Assembly (NCBI GenBank): GCA_034336665.1
Contig: CM067565.1
Span: forward strand, 80,664,858 to 80,728,857
DNA length: 64,000 nucleotides
Reading direction: 5' to 3'
Source of the DNA: Luscinia megarhynchos
Lineage: Eukaryota > Chordata > Aves > Passeriformes > Turdidae
Made by a program: the position numbers and the translations under genes. The notes beneath the pieces are model-generated. The model did not search any database and was not told where the DNA came from. It saw only the letters and a list, made by a program, of their open reading frames with translations. The first letter of the stretch is position 1; the number at the start of each line of letters is the position of its first letter. Of the stretch, positions 13,299 through 26,325 are shown piece after piece.

Positions 13299-16039
13299 CA
13301 CACTCCTTAAAGTAGCTGAAGTGCACAACACACTAATAATGTGCTGACACAGACTGTCGTTGGTTAAATAATTCCTGAACAGCCTATGCTTGTTGTCCCA
13401 GCACAAAAGTCCAGAATTCTGCTACATGTAACCCAGGTTTTGGAACTGTATTACAGACAGAGGAAAAATATTCAGAACAGGTGCTCGGCTCACTGCAAGA
13501 AATCTTCCAAATCACTTCATTCCTGCTGCCTCACAACCAATGGGGAAATAGTATCATCAAAATGATGCACAGAAAGTCTGAATCAGAGAGGAGAGAGATC
13601 ACTGAACAGCAATAACCCACTTTTCTCTCTCTCATGTCTCAATTTTTTCCTCTGAACCAAATAGGACTCTATTTTGAAACAGAGAAGGGATGTCTTTCTC
13701 CAAGCCTTGCACAGCCTTCTGCAGCCTGCAGTTTAAAACTCATTCATGATGACTGATAACAAAAAGATGAAAGCACAAATCATGGCTCAATACCAAAGAG
13801 TCATATTCCAATCCCTACCCTGTATCCTTTTTATGGATGTAGCCACTAATGAACCAACATGGCAGTAAGCCCTTGGGTAGGCTTTACTGCTGGTGTAACA
13901 TAATATCCCAAAGACTGTGTTCAGCCTGCCAACAGCATGCCAGCACACCCCCAAGCTCCCAGAAAGGTCATGTCTTCTGTAGCAGAGCCAGCTCAGTGAG
14001 CTCTGTTTCAAAGGTTTATTAATCCTTAAAGCATCTCAACTCATGTACGACTGTCATAACAGCACAGTCCAAGAGAATCTGCAGGGCCAAGCTTAAAAGT
14101 TAAGAACCTGGTCACACAAACCCATTTCTAATGAAAGGTGCCATTTACATCAATAGGAGAATCTCAGGAAAGCCAAAGGATCAGCACATTAATTTCTGTT
14201 CATATTCATACAGAATTTAGAGAGTTGCAAATACTGAAAGCCTCAGGAACGGCCCTTTCAAAATGGATTAGAATCACAGCAAATACTTTACAGATAACCA
14301 AATGAGCAAAGTCTACATCCAGTGATTTTCAGTCCAAGAAGACTCTCCTGAACCCCTTCAATTAAAAAAAAAAAATAAAAAATCTTCTGATCTACAAGCA
14401 CATAAAACAAAGATATGCGTAAGGCTGTGGCATCTGCTTAATGAAAAAAAAACCATATAGGCAATGAAAATAGCATTCCAAGCTGTGGCTACCATCCTGG
14501 AAAGCCTGGTCCCCAGCTTTAAGTATCAAATTCTCAGCAGAATAATCTTTCAAAAATATCATGTTTTCAATCACCTGAGTTGGAGAAAAAAGTTGTTCTA
14601 ATTCAGTACAGTGATTCACCCATACCTTGGGACACCCAAAATAACCAGAGTGCTGCAGCCTGACCTCCTTAGATCTGTACATCAGTGCTTGCAGGGAAAT
14701 GGTGCAGAAGAGTCAAAGTCTGTACTTCATCACTGATCTGTACTCTGACCTAAGTGTACAGCAACAGTCAGTTTTCACACTGAAAGGTGAAATTTATCTC
14801 AAAGCCTCACATTTTTCACTGTTACAATGCCTTGTCAGAATTAATGCCTCCACAATGATTATGATATATGTATGATAGAGGAAGCTACTTGACATGCATC
14901 CTTCTTTCTAGTGACTTGATAAAAGTCACTCACACAAGTAAAACAAACAGGAAAGTGGAAAAAAATAACAAAATCCAAGGAAAAAGCTGAAAAACAGAAA
15001 AACATTTCTAGGTATTCGCTCTGCCATGAGGTTTCAGTCCCAACATGCTTGGAGTTCTAAGCCTTCTCCAAGGCTGAAAGCTCTTTAGCTAAAACATTTT
15101 GTGGAATGACCTAAGTAAGAAACAGGCAACAACAGAAAACTACTTTTCAATTTTGGGTATAACCTTATGTGCGATACAACAAAAGATACTTTAGAGACTT
15201 AAAATTTTGATAAGGATGAAACAATTTGAAGATTTTGGCTTATCTACCTTTAAGCAGGCAAATGAAAAGTTCAGAACGGCTGCTAAATTGTATGCTTTGC
15301 AGGAAAATCTTTTCAAATCATCTGTTTTTCCTGTGAACCTTAGGTAAAAATATATTAGAATAATCTAAAAATAGAAGAACCAGGAATGAAATGGTAAGAT
15401 TATGGTCTTTAGTACTTAAAGTTTGTATTGTTAGGAATTCACATTTCTGTCTTTGGCACACTGTGGCCAGACACATCACATTAATACTAAATGCCAGGTA
15501 TATAGAAGTTCAAACAAATTGGAACTAGTTCCATTGCCATTCCTATAAGGAGGAAACAGAAAAGTCAGTTGTCACAAGTTTTATTCATACAAGCTATAAA
15601 ATTGCTTATTTGCAGCTCCACCAAATTTTGTGAGCCTGTTTTGCATTTAATTAGGTTAATAATGTGGGAGAGGGGTTTACTCTCATTATGGCTTCTGGAC
15701 TGTGTACAGGAATTGAACATGAATGATATCAACAGCAAAGAAATTAATGAGAGAATCAGGAGCTCCAATCTGGAAGTGAGAAGCATTAATTTAAGCTGCT
15801 GCCCAAGTGATCCCTCTTGGTCTTCTGCCCACCTGATACTCTGCACCTGTTGTACACAGAAGTCTCCTTTAGAATAAAGCAGATTCTGTAACAAAGCCAA
15901 GACTTGAAGAAGGAAGTGCAGAGATTCATCCTGACTTACTTTAGCATTTTCACAGGACCCATACAAGTTTACAAGCAATGAAGGAAGTTCTCTGCAAGGA
16001 CCAGAAAGGTTTCACTTGCCAGAGTCGGGTATCACAGTT

Positions 16040-16830
16040 CAGTTTTGGATGGGTGCCCAAGAGTCCCCAGGTGTTAGATTATGACCTCCAGTGCTCTAGG
16101 CACCAACTTCGTTGGGTTATCTTCTAAAATGAGAGAAGCAGCTAATAGTTGCTAAAAGGTTATTTATTGCAGAAGCACATCAGTCTCAAAAGGCACAGCC
16201 ACAGACATCAAAGTCCGTGCTAAGTTTTGGTGTAGAGTCCCAAGCAGAAGTAGAAGCTGCTCTTGTCAAAGGTTCTGGGAAGCTGATGTTGCTGTGGTAG
16301 CTCCTACCTTCTTCTTGGGTGTTGACTGATGATGGTGAGCAAAATCAAAAAGAAAAGCAATGGCAGAAAAGCAGAAAAGGTACTAACTCTCCCCAACACT
16401 CTGATATAGGATCTTCTCAACAAGCTAAGATGCAAGCTCAGACCACCCCTCCTTAACCTATGAGAATTCTAGTTTCTTAGCATACCAGGTTACGCATAGA
16501 CTATGCACACAACCTATCTTGTTCTATCTGAAAAATGTAAGCAATATTCTTATTATAGCTCTATTATGTCTAAGCACTGTCTACAGCTACGGTCCTGGAG
16601 CCTCTACTGAAAACATCAGTATGCTTTTCAACCTTCACTAGAACTCTCACCTCTACTTTGGTATCTAAACTCTCTACTTATTAAAAGCATTAGAGCTCAT
16701 ACTAAAAATTACTGACTTACTTATCCTAAAACTTAAACTTAAACCTCTACTTATGTGTGAGTGGCTTAATATACTTCAATCCATCCACAGGCTTTAATTC
16801 AACCCCTGCACTCTGATTTCTCTCTGAAGA
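16040..16830. mobile_element. Probable passerine ERV LTR (LTR-like block)
   Basis: The block changes in texture from its flanks. It starts with a G/T-rich part containing AAAGGTTATTTATTGCAGAAG, continues with an AG-rich middle, and ends with a CT/TA-rich part carrying repeated CTTAAACTTAAAC and CTCTACTT motifs, followed by a CTGAAGAATTCAGAGACCC segment. From memory this combination resembles zebra-finch-type ERV LTRs, but I cannot assign a subfamily, orientation or exact ends, and no internal viral sequence is visible beside it. An unrelated AT-rich intergenic segment is the alternative. Confidence 0.4.
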
Positions 16831-19800
16831 ATTCAGAGACCCTTGACTCACTGACTCCAACACCCAGGTATGGTGGGAAAGGGCCTCAGGGGATTTGTTT
16901 GCAGCCTGGCCAGTGGCCATTAGACCAGTTTGTGGTGTTGGATGCTCAGAGCCCCATCAGACACATTTCCCTAGAGGCAGAGGCCAGAAAGGCAGTCAGT
17001 AATGGCCTCATCCAGAGGCAGAACCTCGTCCTCCCACAGGGAAGATGTCTGGTAACAATTTGAAACCATTTATGTACTCCACACAAACTTAATATCCCTC
17101 TCTTTATCTCAATTAGTGATATTTTTCCTCAAAACTGCACACAGGCTTCCTGACTTCACAGGCAATGTACCCATAATTAGGCCTGTCTGATTTCATAGCT
17201 AGAAATTCATAGCAAAAGAAACTGTCTCAACTTTTTAGCCCAGCTCTGAGCTCAAGCCAAAGATCTTTCGGAGCACCTCTCCATCAAGCTCAAGTCCCAT
17301 TTGCCCAAGGACCTAAGCACAGGAACTGCAAGTCCCAGTGAGACTGTATCATCCTGCTGGATTAGGAATTCCTTGCTCATAAGAGTAACACTTGAGAGAT
17401 TACCTAAAATCAGTTCTGCCATAGGTCAAAGGGAATTTGTATGTTGGTCTGCCATCACTAGAGTACTCAGTGACAGAAGTCTGAATAAATTCACAGCACA
17501 TCCTTTAATTTATTTATCTGGGACAGCTCTGGGCTATGGCAAATCATAAAAAGCATGTGATCAGATCCTAGACAAAAAATTACTACATCTCAGAGTACCA
17601 GTCATTAAAGTTCTGACTAATTAGACATAGGGAAACAGAGCAGGCTTTAACTGCTCATTTAGCCTCTCTTAAGAATACTTTAAGAAACTGTTTCTTCTTC
17701 TTTCAAATAACAAAAAGAAATGCTTACACACTGAGAAAAGGAATTATAAAACAGTATAATCAGAAAAATAAACAACTATTGTTGCAGCAGCAGTGCATGT
17801 GAAGAATTCCCAAGATGTCATGGCTGATACAAGCAGCTCTCTCTGGTATGCTGAAGTATTCAGGTACTCCGAGATGGCACAGAAATATTCTTACACTCTT
17901 TTCTTTGTCCTGGAACTAGATGAAGTGTTCCATCTCATTTCAATCTCTCCTCAACTTGCCGTAGTAGGGGGTACCAATTTCCTGCCAGGTGTCCTAGACT
18001 TATAAACAGCTAGTAAATCTCTTTTCCTCAAATTTGCTGGTGTTTCCAGATGGAGCAAACCTACAGGTAAACAGAATTACTTTGTACCTACAGCATCATG
18101 GGTGATGAGCAGAAGAAGTGTAAATGACCTAATGTACCATGAAGCTCTCAACATGTCTTTTTCTTGGCTCCATGAGAACTACCAGAGAACTACCTCACTT
18201 CTCACCAGAGATTCAATTCAAATCCTGCAAGACTTGCTAAGACACTTTTAGTTTTCAAACACACATTGTCCTGCTCCAATGCTTCCCTTTCCTGAAACAA
18301 TATAGAATTGTGGGGGATTTGACAAAAAGAAACCTGCCAATTTGAGAAGGATTATGTCACAACTAAGCTGGCACCATGTATTTTAATATTGCTTTTGCCT
18401 TTACACAAGGTCAAGCTTAAGCAAAGAAATACATCTATTTGTCAGTGTTGTATGGTACTTTTCAGCTCACATCCCAGCACACCTCCACAGGCCTGCCTTA
18501 AGGGCTAGTGCCAGCATCAAAATGAACAATATTAGTAAGTGCTGTTCCTCAACACTTTAAAATTGACAGCTCCTGAGACAAAGAGAAGTAGCAATAAAGA
18601 AACAAAGATGTGCTCCGACTCCAGATGTTTTCTGTTGCCACATAAGGGTACCAGGCAGAATGTACCTACAAACCAAGTCTGGAGGTCAGTTCATGTAGCA
18701 TCATTCTCCTGAGCCTTTGTGTGTCTCCATGAAAGGGTGTTACCATTTCATTTGTTTTCAAACCCATTTAAAAACCAAATAAACCTTTAGAAGAGGAGCC
18801 ACACACAAAAAGTCACAGCCCACACTGGCATCCCACCATGTGTGGGTGCTGAAAGGGGGGCAGGTGTGCCTAGCTGCGTCTCAGGTATTTCCTGTCAAAA
18901 AATGCAGGTATTCTGAGAGGTAGCTCGCAAGCCAAATGAAAAAATAGGCTGGTGCTACCCTTCTGCAGGCCCTTTCCTTCTGCCAAGCTGCTGAAAAATG
19001 GCCTTCATGGCAGAAGTGTTGCATGGAAAATGAATGATTCTCACAGCACAGTTATTTGTTGTGCAGAGGAGCAGCTTGTGCTGGCCTGGGTACACATCAC
19101 TGTAACAAAGAAATCCATGCTGTGGGAAAGCTTGGTGTCTGAAATGTAAAGAAAGGAGAAACCTAAGCAAAGCTGATCTTCCAAATGTCAGCAGAGCTTT
19201 CTGCTTGGTGCCATGAGGGTAATTGTCACTTGGGTCCCTTCAGTGCCAGCGAGGGAGCAGAGAGCAAGGCTCAGCCTCTTTGCTCATCTCACCTGGGTCT
19301 CTCAGCCTGGAGCTGCACCCAGTCTCCTCTCCTCTCAGAGAGGGACAGAGCACTGTCATTTCTTTGTGGGATAGGTTCCTTTGTTTCTGGCAAAGATATA
19401 TTTGTATTTCATTTCTCTGGGAAAGAACAAAGGCAGTTTCTCTGCAGGGTTTTAATTTTAGATCTTTTCACTCCCCAGACTTGCTCAGGCTATTGCTCTG
19501 GGCAACAGACTAGTCTATTGAAACAAGTGCAATGAAAAGCTGGCATTGGTGAGGTCTTTTACAATAAGCAGGAGGCTCTGGAGGAATTAAACAAACATGA
19601 ACAAAGCACAGGAAAAACACTGAAGGGAAAAAATCCTTTGCTGGCCAAGCTGACACCATATGTCATTTGCCCTTAAAAACCTATGGCCTGTGCAGGCTTG
19701 AAGCCACAGGGAACAACACATAGTAATTCTGGAAGGAAATTCAGGAGGTTATCTGGGGCAATCTTCCTCTCCTTTGTAGGATTAAAAGTCCCTTTAATTC

Positions 19801-22800
19801 ACATGTGCCAGGCCAGCACTGACTAACCCTTCTTTTACCACAGCAGTGACCAAACTAATTCCTATTTATTCACACCTCTCAGTCTTGATTGAGACAATCT
19901 GAAAGATTTAGCAGAAACTGGAATGAATTTGTTTCATTAAGTAATTGCAGAAAGTTCAAACTGAGTTTGCAAACCCCTCTAATGATGCTAATCACCTTCT
20001 TATTTCTGTCTTGCTTGTTTTGCTTATCATTTAAATGCACAGAGTGCCTTGCCTCTAGGTGAAGTTCAAGCCTGCACAGAGCATGCCTCAAACCTAAGAA
20101 TGAGGCTGCAAAAATGATGAATCCTCACACATTGCTACTAACTAGGTGCAACCTTTCTGTGCATTCACTGCAGCTCTCTGGGGACAGTTAGAGGATAAAG
20201 GTCTCAGTGACAGCTCTGCCATTTGCATGAATCTACACAAAGCTATATGCCCTCTTTGCTATCCAGAGAGAGAAGCCCAGAATGCCTGAATGTTTTTATT
20301 TCATATATATGCTTTGTCCTGCCTTGCAGGGTATTTGCAGAACTAACTTCAGAACGTGTTATTTTTAAATTTCAGAGCAAAATCACTCCAACTCACTGAG
20401 CAGACCCATATTTCATCCTCCTCAAGCATCTGAAATGGCTTTTCTATCTGGAATGTATGCATGTCCTTCAAGAGGCAAAACAAAGGCTCCTACCATCATG
20501 TGATTTTGGGTTAACACATTAAAAAGAAGAAAGCTGTTCACGAAATACAAGAGATCTCCACTGGGAGTAGGTCTTTTCACTTTACCTTTTCTGGTTTTAT
20601 ACAGTGCTGCTGTTCACACAGATGCAGGGAGATCCACAGATGGTCACATGCTGCTGTGATAAAAACCATAGCCAGCAGAAAAATTAGCTCTCAGAGAGTG
20701 TTCACTGCAAACCTGTGCTGTGTTATGTGTAACTCTGCAAATGACCCTTAATAGTCATGGAAATTAGTTCCATTTGGCAGGAATCAGAGAAGCTGCTAAG
20801 TGAGGGCCTCTAAAATGGGCCTGTCAGGATAGAGAAATACTGAGCTGTTGTACTTTTTTTAGTAGTCATAAAGTGGAACAGCTGCTGTTTAGCAGTTAAC
20901 TGCAGGAAATAAATGTCAAAAGTCATAGGTACTGCAGGCAAGGAAGGCTACCTGCCCTGCATCTGAGCAATTTGCATATCAGACCTGAGCCACAATCAGA
21001 GGTTGGTATTTTTTGCCAACTATCTCTTAGTGACAGGTATCAGGTATGGCTGTTACTGAGAGGATAGAAAATGCATCACAATAAAATCCTCAAAAGTTGT
21101 CATTGAGAATTTCCAGCCAGGCACAGTAGTACTAAGGAAGCATGTTGTGTGCCATTTCAGATCCAATATAATCACCATGGCTGGAACCTCTGGAGTGAGA
21201 GCCCTTAAAGCACACAGAACATGCAGCTCACAATCCCTCACCACATGTTCCACGGCCACAGGAAGCGTCTGCTGCAGGTGGACAAACACTGCACCTTACT
21301 GCTTTCATTGCAAGTCCACTCTGTGTGCTACTGGGGATTGCCTCCCTTACCTTCTTGGCAAATAATGAACAGAAAGCTGATTTATCATCCATCAGCTCAG
21401 AATCCTGCTACAGCTGACAGGCAGGAGCTATGATTCAAATCCTTGCAGGCAAGGGCAAGAACAAGAGCCAGATCTCTGCTGCTTATGCCCTGAACAGCAG
21501 GCCCCTGAATTACAGTGTGAGGGAAGAAGCAGCATTGCCCTCCCAGCAGCTGATAACAGAAGCAGCAAGATCACTGTTCCATGGAAAGCCATGTGCACAT
21601 GGTGTGATCTGAGCATCCTTTCTAGATCAGACATCTGAGGAGGGAGAGTACCTAGTTTGAGATGTTGTAGGTGTGCAGTAATGACTGAGCTATTCCTCCC
21701 TAACAGACTCAGACAGCTGATGCAATAGGTTGCCTAAAAGCCAGTAAAAAAGAAACACAAACAAACAAACAAACAAAAAACTCTCCCAAAAAACAAAAAG
21801 AACCAAACAGAATACAACAACATCTGCATTCAAGGGAATTTCTTCAAAGTGTGTTGTCATCAAACAAAATATATATGAAGAAACCTCTCACAGGAACATC
21901 TTGGGGAAGTTCCCAGTTCCTCATCTGTCCTCATGTTACACAGTAGTTTTGTGTTAGGATAGGATTTGAGCTCAGACAAGTCTGGCACTAGCATCTGACA
22001 CTTCTAATCACATAAGTGATCTCAACCCAACCAGCAAATGCATATCACAAATAAACATGACTCCAAAATTGTACCTTTGGAAATTCTACCTTAGGATGGT
22101 GCTTAGGAAATTCTTCTGGCTATTCAGAACACCTATTTCATGGACAAGTCTGTCCTATCACTATCTATCCCCTGAGAATGACACAGGAGTGACAAATGCA
22201 CTGTTTTAATGCACCCTGGACTTACAAGTGACACAGCAGTGAACCCAGAAAGTTTCAGTTGCTCTTTAATGGTACCACATATTTGGTTTTCACCCCAGAG
22301 GGAAAAGCTTACAGCAGTAATAGGCAGCGTGATTGTAACATAGGATGTATATACACTGTCATATTCCATGGCAATATGTGGAGCAGTAAGGAATGAAAAA
22401 TCTCTAAAACCTGTTTCTCTTAAGCCATATATAGTAGTTAACTGCAAATGTAATCTCATTCGGTCTGTGCTGACATGGCTGTGAGGCAGAATGTGTTTTC
22501 TTACTCTGTCGGACTTGCATCCCAAGCTCATTTGCACTGCCTTCTCAGCCACAGCAAGGCCCAGAAAATGGAATAATGTTACAAGGAAACATTACCCTGG
22601 TGCCTTCCACTCTGCTCTACAAGCTCAAAGGGGAATCTCTTGCTTGGGCATATCTCTAGCTTCTACTTGCTCCCATTGTTTTGTCAAGCCTAGCATCAAG
22701 TTGTGACATTTCAGCTGGGTGAAAATACAGAGGAACAAAGCCAGAAAGAGCTAAGAAAGCTTTATGTGACTTTCACCTTGTCTTTGAGCTCTGTTTCAAA

Positions 22801-25800
22801 ATCCCTCACCTCCTTGCCCTCTTTGAGGCCAGAATAATCTTGATATCAGCCCTGGCACAGTATAGAACAGGGTGACAACAACTGTTTTCTTTCTTGATAT
22901 TCTGTGGTGTCTTTGCTGAGAGCCAGACACTAAGCAAAAGTAAATTCAGTGCTGAAACGCCTCTGAATTCAGATGCCTTTGAGACATAAAAGGTTTAAGC
23001 ACAGGTATGTGAATGCAGTTGTCTGTAGTACAGTGAGAAATAATCCAGAATGTCAAATTGAAGCAGTGGGTTTTTCAGACCTGTTACATGAGAGCTGAGG
23101 GTGCAGGTACAGCAGCCCCTCAGAACTGTTGTAACTTCTGGCACTGGTACTCTGTTCATCCTCACTGCCCTTCCCTCCATTTTATCAATTCTCTGCTGAT
23201 CCAGCTCTTCTTTGTCTTCAGGACTTCTGCATGGCTGGCTTTGTTCCTAAGATTAGAAACCATATCATGCAGATGGAGCAAAACCCTGCTGTGATTCAAG
23301 CTACAGAGGTTACATCAGCAGTCCTTAGCTCAGTCCATGCTCTTGCCTGCTACTGAGTCACACTGAACTATTGGGCCCAAACACAAGAAGCTGGATTTTA
23401 TGAATTATAAAATTCTGAAAATTATGAAAACCTGGTGATGACTCCTGTGACCCAGCAGTTGTTCAGGGTCATACACAAGGGTCTGCCACTGTGAGATATA
23501 ATTCCCTCATCTTTATTACACAGCTGGTGACCATGAAGGACCAAGCTCCTCAATGACTGTAAAAGCAATGAGTAGAATGCATTAGCAAAGGACTGGAATA
23601 AACAGAATAATTTAAAAAGGAGGATATTTCAGTGTAATCAATCTGCTCAACAGCGGAAAATGCATAGAAGCAATGAGATCAAGTTAATTCTGGCTCACTG
23701 GGTACAGCTTCCTCAGTATCTGCTTTGCTTAGTACCCTGCTGGGTTGCTGTAAGGCCCCAAAAACTTGCTCAAAGAGGCTCTTAAAAGGGCTTACTGACA
23801 AGATCTTCTCAAGAGGTCAAAACAGCAAAAAACTGTACTGGCAGCTTTAGAAAATCAGAGAACTTCAGCAAAAAGTTTAGAGCAGCATTCAATCAACATG
23901 AAACATTTAACAAAGTATTAACTTAGTCCATTCAACTTAGCAAACTACAAGCCTGTCTGATTTTAAATTACTGAAAACTCCAAGAAGAAGGAATTAGAAG
24001 AAGAAAAAGACAGAAACAATATAGGAAGGAACAAGTGTAGCTACCGCTCATAGTTCCAGCAGTGTTCAGCTCAGAGAAGCTCCCAGACGAGGCAGAGCCA
24101 AGACTGCTGCTTGCCCCGTGTCTCAGTTTAAGTGAGAGCCTTTGGCTTTCCTGGGCCATTCCCCCAGGAGGACTTGCTGTCATCTGCCCACTCTGGGGCT
24201 AGACAGGAGCTCCAGAGGCAGGTGTGCAGCATTGCCTGTGTGTGCCAGGCATTGGCAGCCACCAAGGTGCCACCTGCCCCTTCCCCTCACACCCACACAC
24301 CTGAGATGTTTCAGGCCAGCAATCTCCCCCAGTGTCTCATGCCCAGCTGAGTTAATGCCTCAAGTTCACATGATTATCTGATACACATTAAAACCTTCTA
24401 AGCACCAGTGAAATTGTAAGATGATAAAGCAATCATAAGAGCATAGCTGAATTTACAGTAGAAGGAAACATGAATTTTAAATTTGAATAATGAGAGAAAT
24501 TAACAAATTAACTTTGAATTAACTGCTGCTTTTCCTGTGGTTATATTCTCCTAGGAGCACTACAGACCTGATTTTGTAGAAAGAAAACGTACACACTCAC
24601 ATTATTGCATGTCAGTCACACAATTCTACTGTGTTTTCCAGCCTTCCTAATATTGAAAAACATAGCAAAATTTTCTTCCATAAGGGAACAGGTTCTACTA
24701 CTAAACTTAAAGAAAGAAATTTAATAAAGATGAGTTCAGTGAGCCTCTGTTTAGGATCATGAAAATTAAAATTTCTGAGTCCTTTTATCTAGTAAAAATA
24801 AATAAATTGAAAAATAAAATTGTATTTCCCCTCATCTATGCTGCACCTTTTGCATTTATGATACATACATCAAGATGTAATCACATAATTTGAAGACTCT
24901 AATCAAGAATAATTAGAAATAATTATATCAATTGTCAACAAGTTATTTGAATAATTGATTGCACATATAAGAGTGAGGCCTTCTGCAGAAGCAGACTGTA
25001 AACCAAACTTTTTCTTTTGCTTTATCTGATGAGTGGAGTTGTTTTCTTTTTTTACTTCTAGTTTAAGGGATTTTTACTGCATGCAGCATTGTGATATGAT
25101 AAATCTAGGACTGGTCTTCTGATCCAGAAATTATCTCGGTATCCTAAAAAGCAGAAAGTCTCAGAAACCCAGAGACACAGCAATTGAACTGAAACTTAGA
25201 AAACAAAACAACAACAACAAAAAAAGGTTTATTGCTCTGAGATAGAGCTGACTCTTCTTCTGCAAGCTCTTTGACATGGGTTATTTGGGTACATTTTTCA
25301 TCTTCAGTGTCTGTGTCATGCTGTGTCACTGAAGTATTTCCTAACTGATTAACAAGTTCCCAAATCAATGTGAAAAAGACAGAGAGAGGGTTGATATTAA
25401 AACCTTCTCTCCCCTCTCCAGGCTGTAAGCAGGTAAGAAACACAACCTTCCAATTTGCAGCCTCCTTACCAGAAGGACAGTGACAGTAACTCAGTAGAGA
25501 AAACCCGTGATTTTTTTTCCTCTCCCTTCTCCTTAAAGCAATTTTTTGGCAAAGTCATAAGGTCATGAGTGATTACAAGGGTACAGGTACCATGTGCTGC
25601 AGGTGAGGAGAGTTGCACCAAGTTTACAAGGGTAGTAACAAATTGGTTTTCAAAAATCCTCATACAATTCCCTGACATGTCTCTCTTGCTGGTATGTGAC
25701 AGATTGGACTGAGCTTTGAGTAGCACCAAAAGACAAAATTCACTGTTTTGGGATGTAAGAAGCAGCAATGCTACAGGAAGGGTATTAGGTTTCTACTTAA

Positions 25801-26195
25801 AGGAATATGCAGCAGCTGAGATGTAACAGTTCTGGTAGAGTGAAGGGACAAGCTACTCTCTTTGAGAAGGAATTATGTACAGAAAATTTTGCCCCACAAT
25901 ACATTCCTCCCTCCTACATACACACACTTTTGCACGTAATTTGAACACCTGGCAGCCAGCCAAGGTGAAACCACTGCAGTCCTTTTTGGCTAGAAGTCTT
26001 GGAGCAGCGTGTGGTGCTGGTGTGGTGCTGCAGCACCTTGCCAGACCACGGGTGCTGCTCTTCAGAGTCCCAGCCATTCCTCCTCAGCTGCCAGACCCTG
26101 CACGAGTCCATGGCTCCAACAAAGCCAGCCAGGCACAGAGGGGCTGGCCAGGCATCCCCTGGGACAGCTCCCCAGCAGAGCAGGGTGCGAGGGGG

Positions 26196-26325
26196 CAGAG
26201 CACTGGAGCAGGCTGCCAAGGGAGGGCATGGGCATCTCCCTCTCTGCTTAGAGATGTTTAGAACCCACCTGGATGACTCTGTAATCCTACCAGATTGCCT
26301 TGCCTTGCCTGGTGGGGCCAGCACA
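26196..26325 (+). mobile_element. CR1 LINE fragment, sense orientation
   Basis: The string GAGCACTGGAGCAGGCTGCC is followed by a short CTCCCTCTCTGCTTAGAGAT segment, then TTTAGAACCCACCTGGATGA, and then a GCCTGGTGGGG stretch. The order and spacing match the region just upstream of the 3' end of avian CR1 elements. The terminal part with the (ATTCTRTGAT) tail is missing or has diverged. The long overlapping open frames around 25.9-26.5 kb are explained by local GC-richness and this repeat, not by a gene. Confidence 0.65.

Larger units (their letters stand above)
12001..26190. other. Intergenic stretch without supported genes
   Basis: About 14 kb with no exon that I can support. Open frames of 100-139 codons (for example 15565-15978 and 22133-22552 on the minus strand) have no recognisable motif, no splice context and an amino-acid make-up typical of random sequence. 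Embedded features listed separately are an LTR remnant near 13.2 kb and an LTR-like block at 16.0-16.8 kb. A (CAAA)n run lies at about 21758-21778. The sequence near 12000-12160 and 24050-24350 is locally GC-richer but shows no promoter-like CpG density. Confidence 0.5.

Noticed and set aside
15565..15978. A 137-codon minus-strand frame with a 102-codon frame on the other strand.
   Set aside because: The open frames overlap on both strands, with no recognised domain and no splice signals that would fit a gene.
22133..22552. A 139-codon minus-strand frame.
   Set aside because: No recognisable motif, splice context or coding-like composition; a frame of this length is expected by chance in a window of this size.
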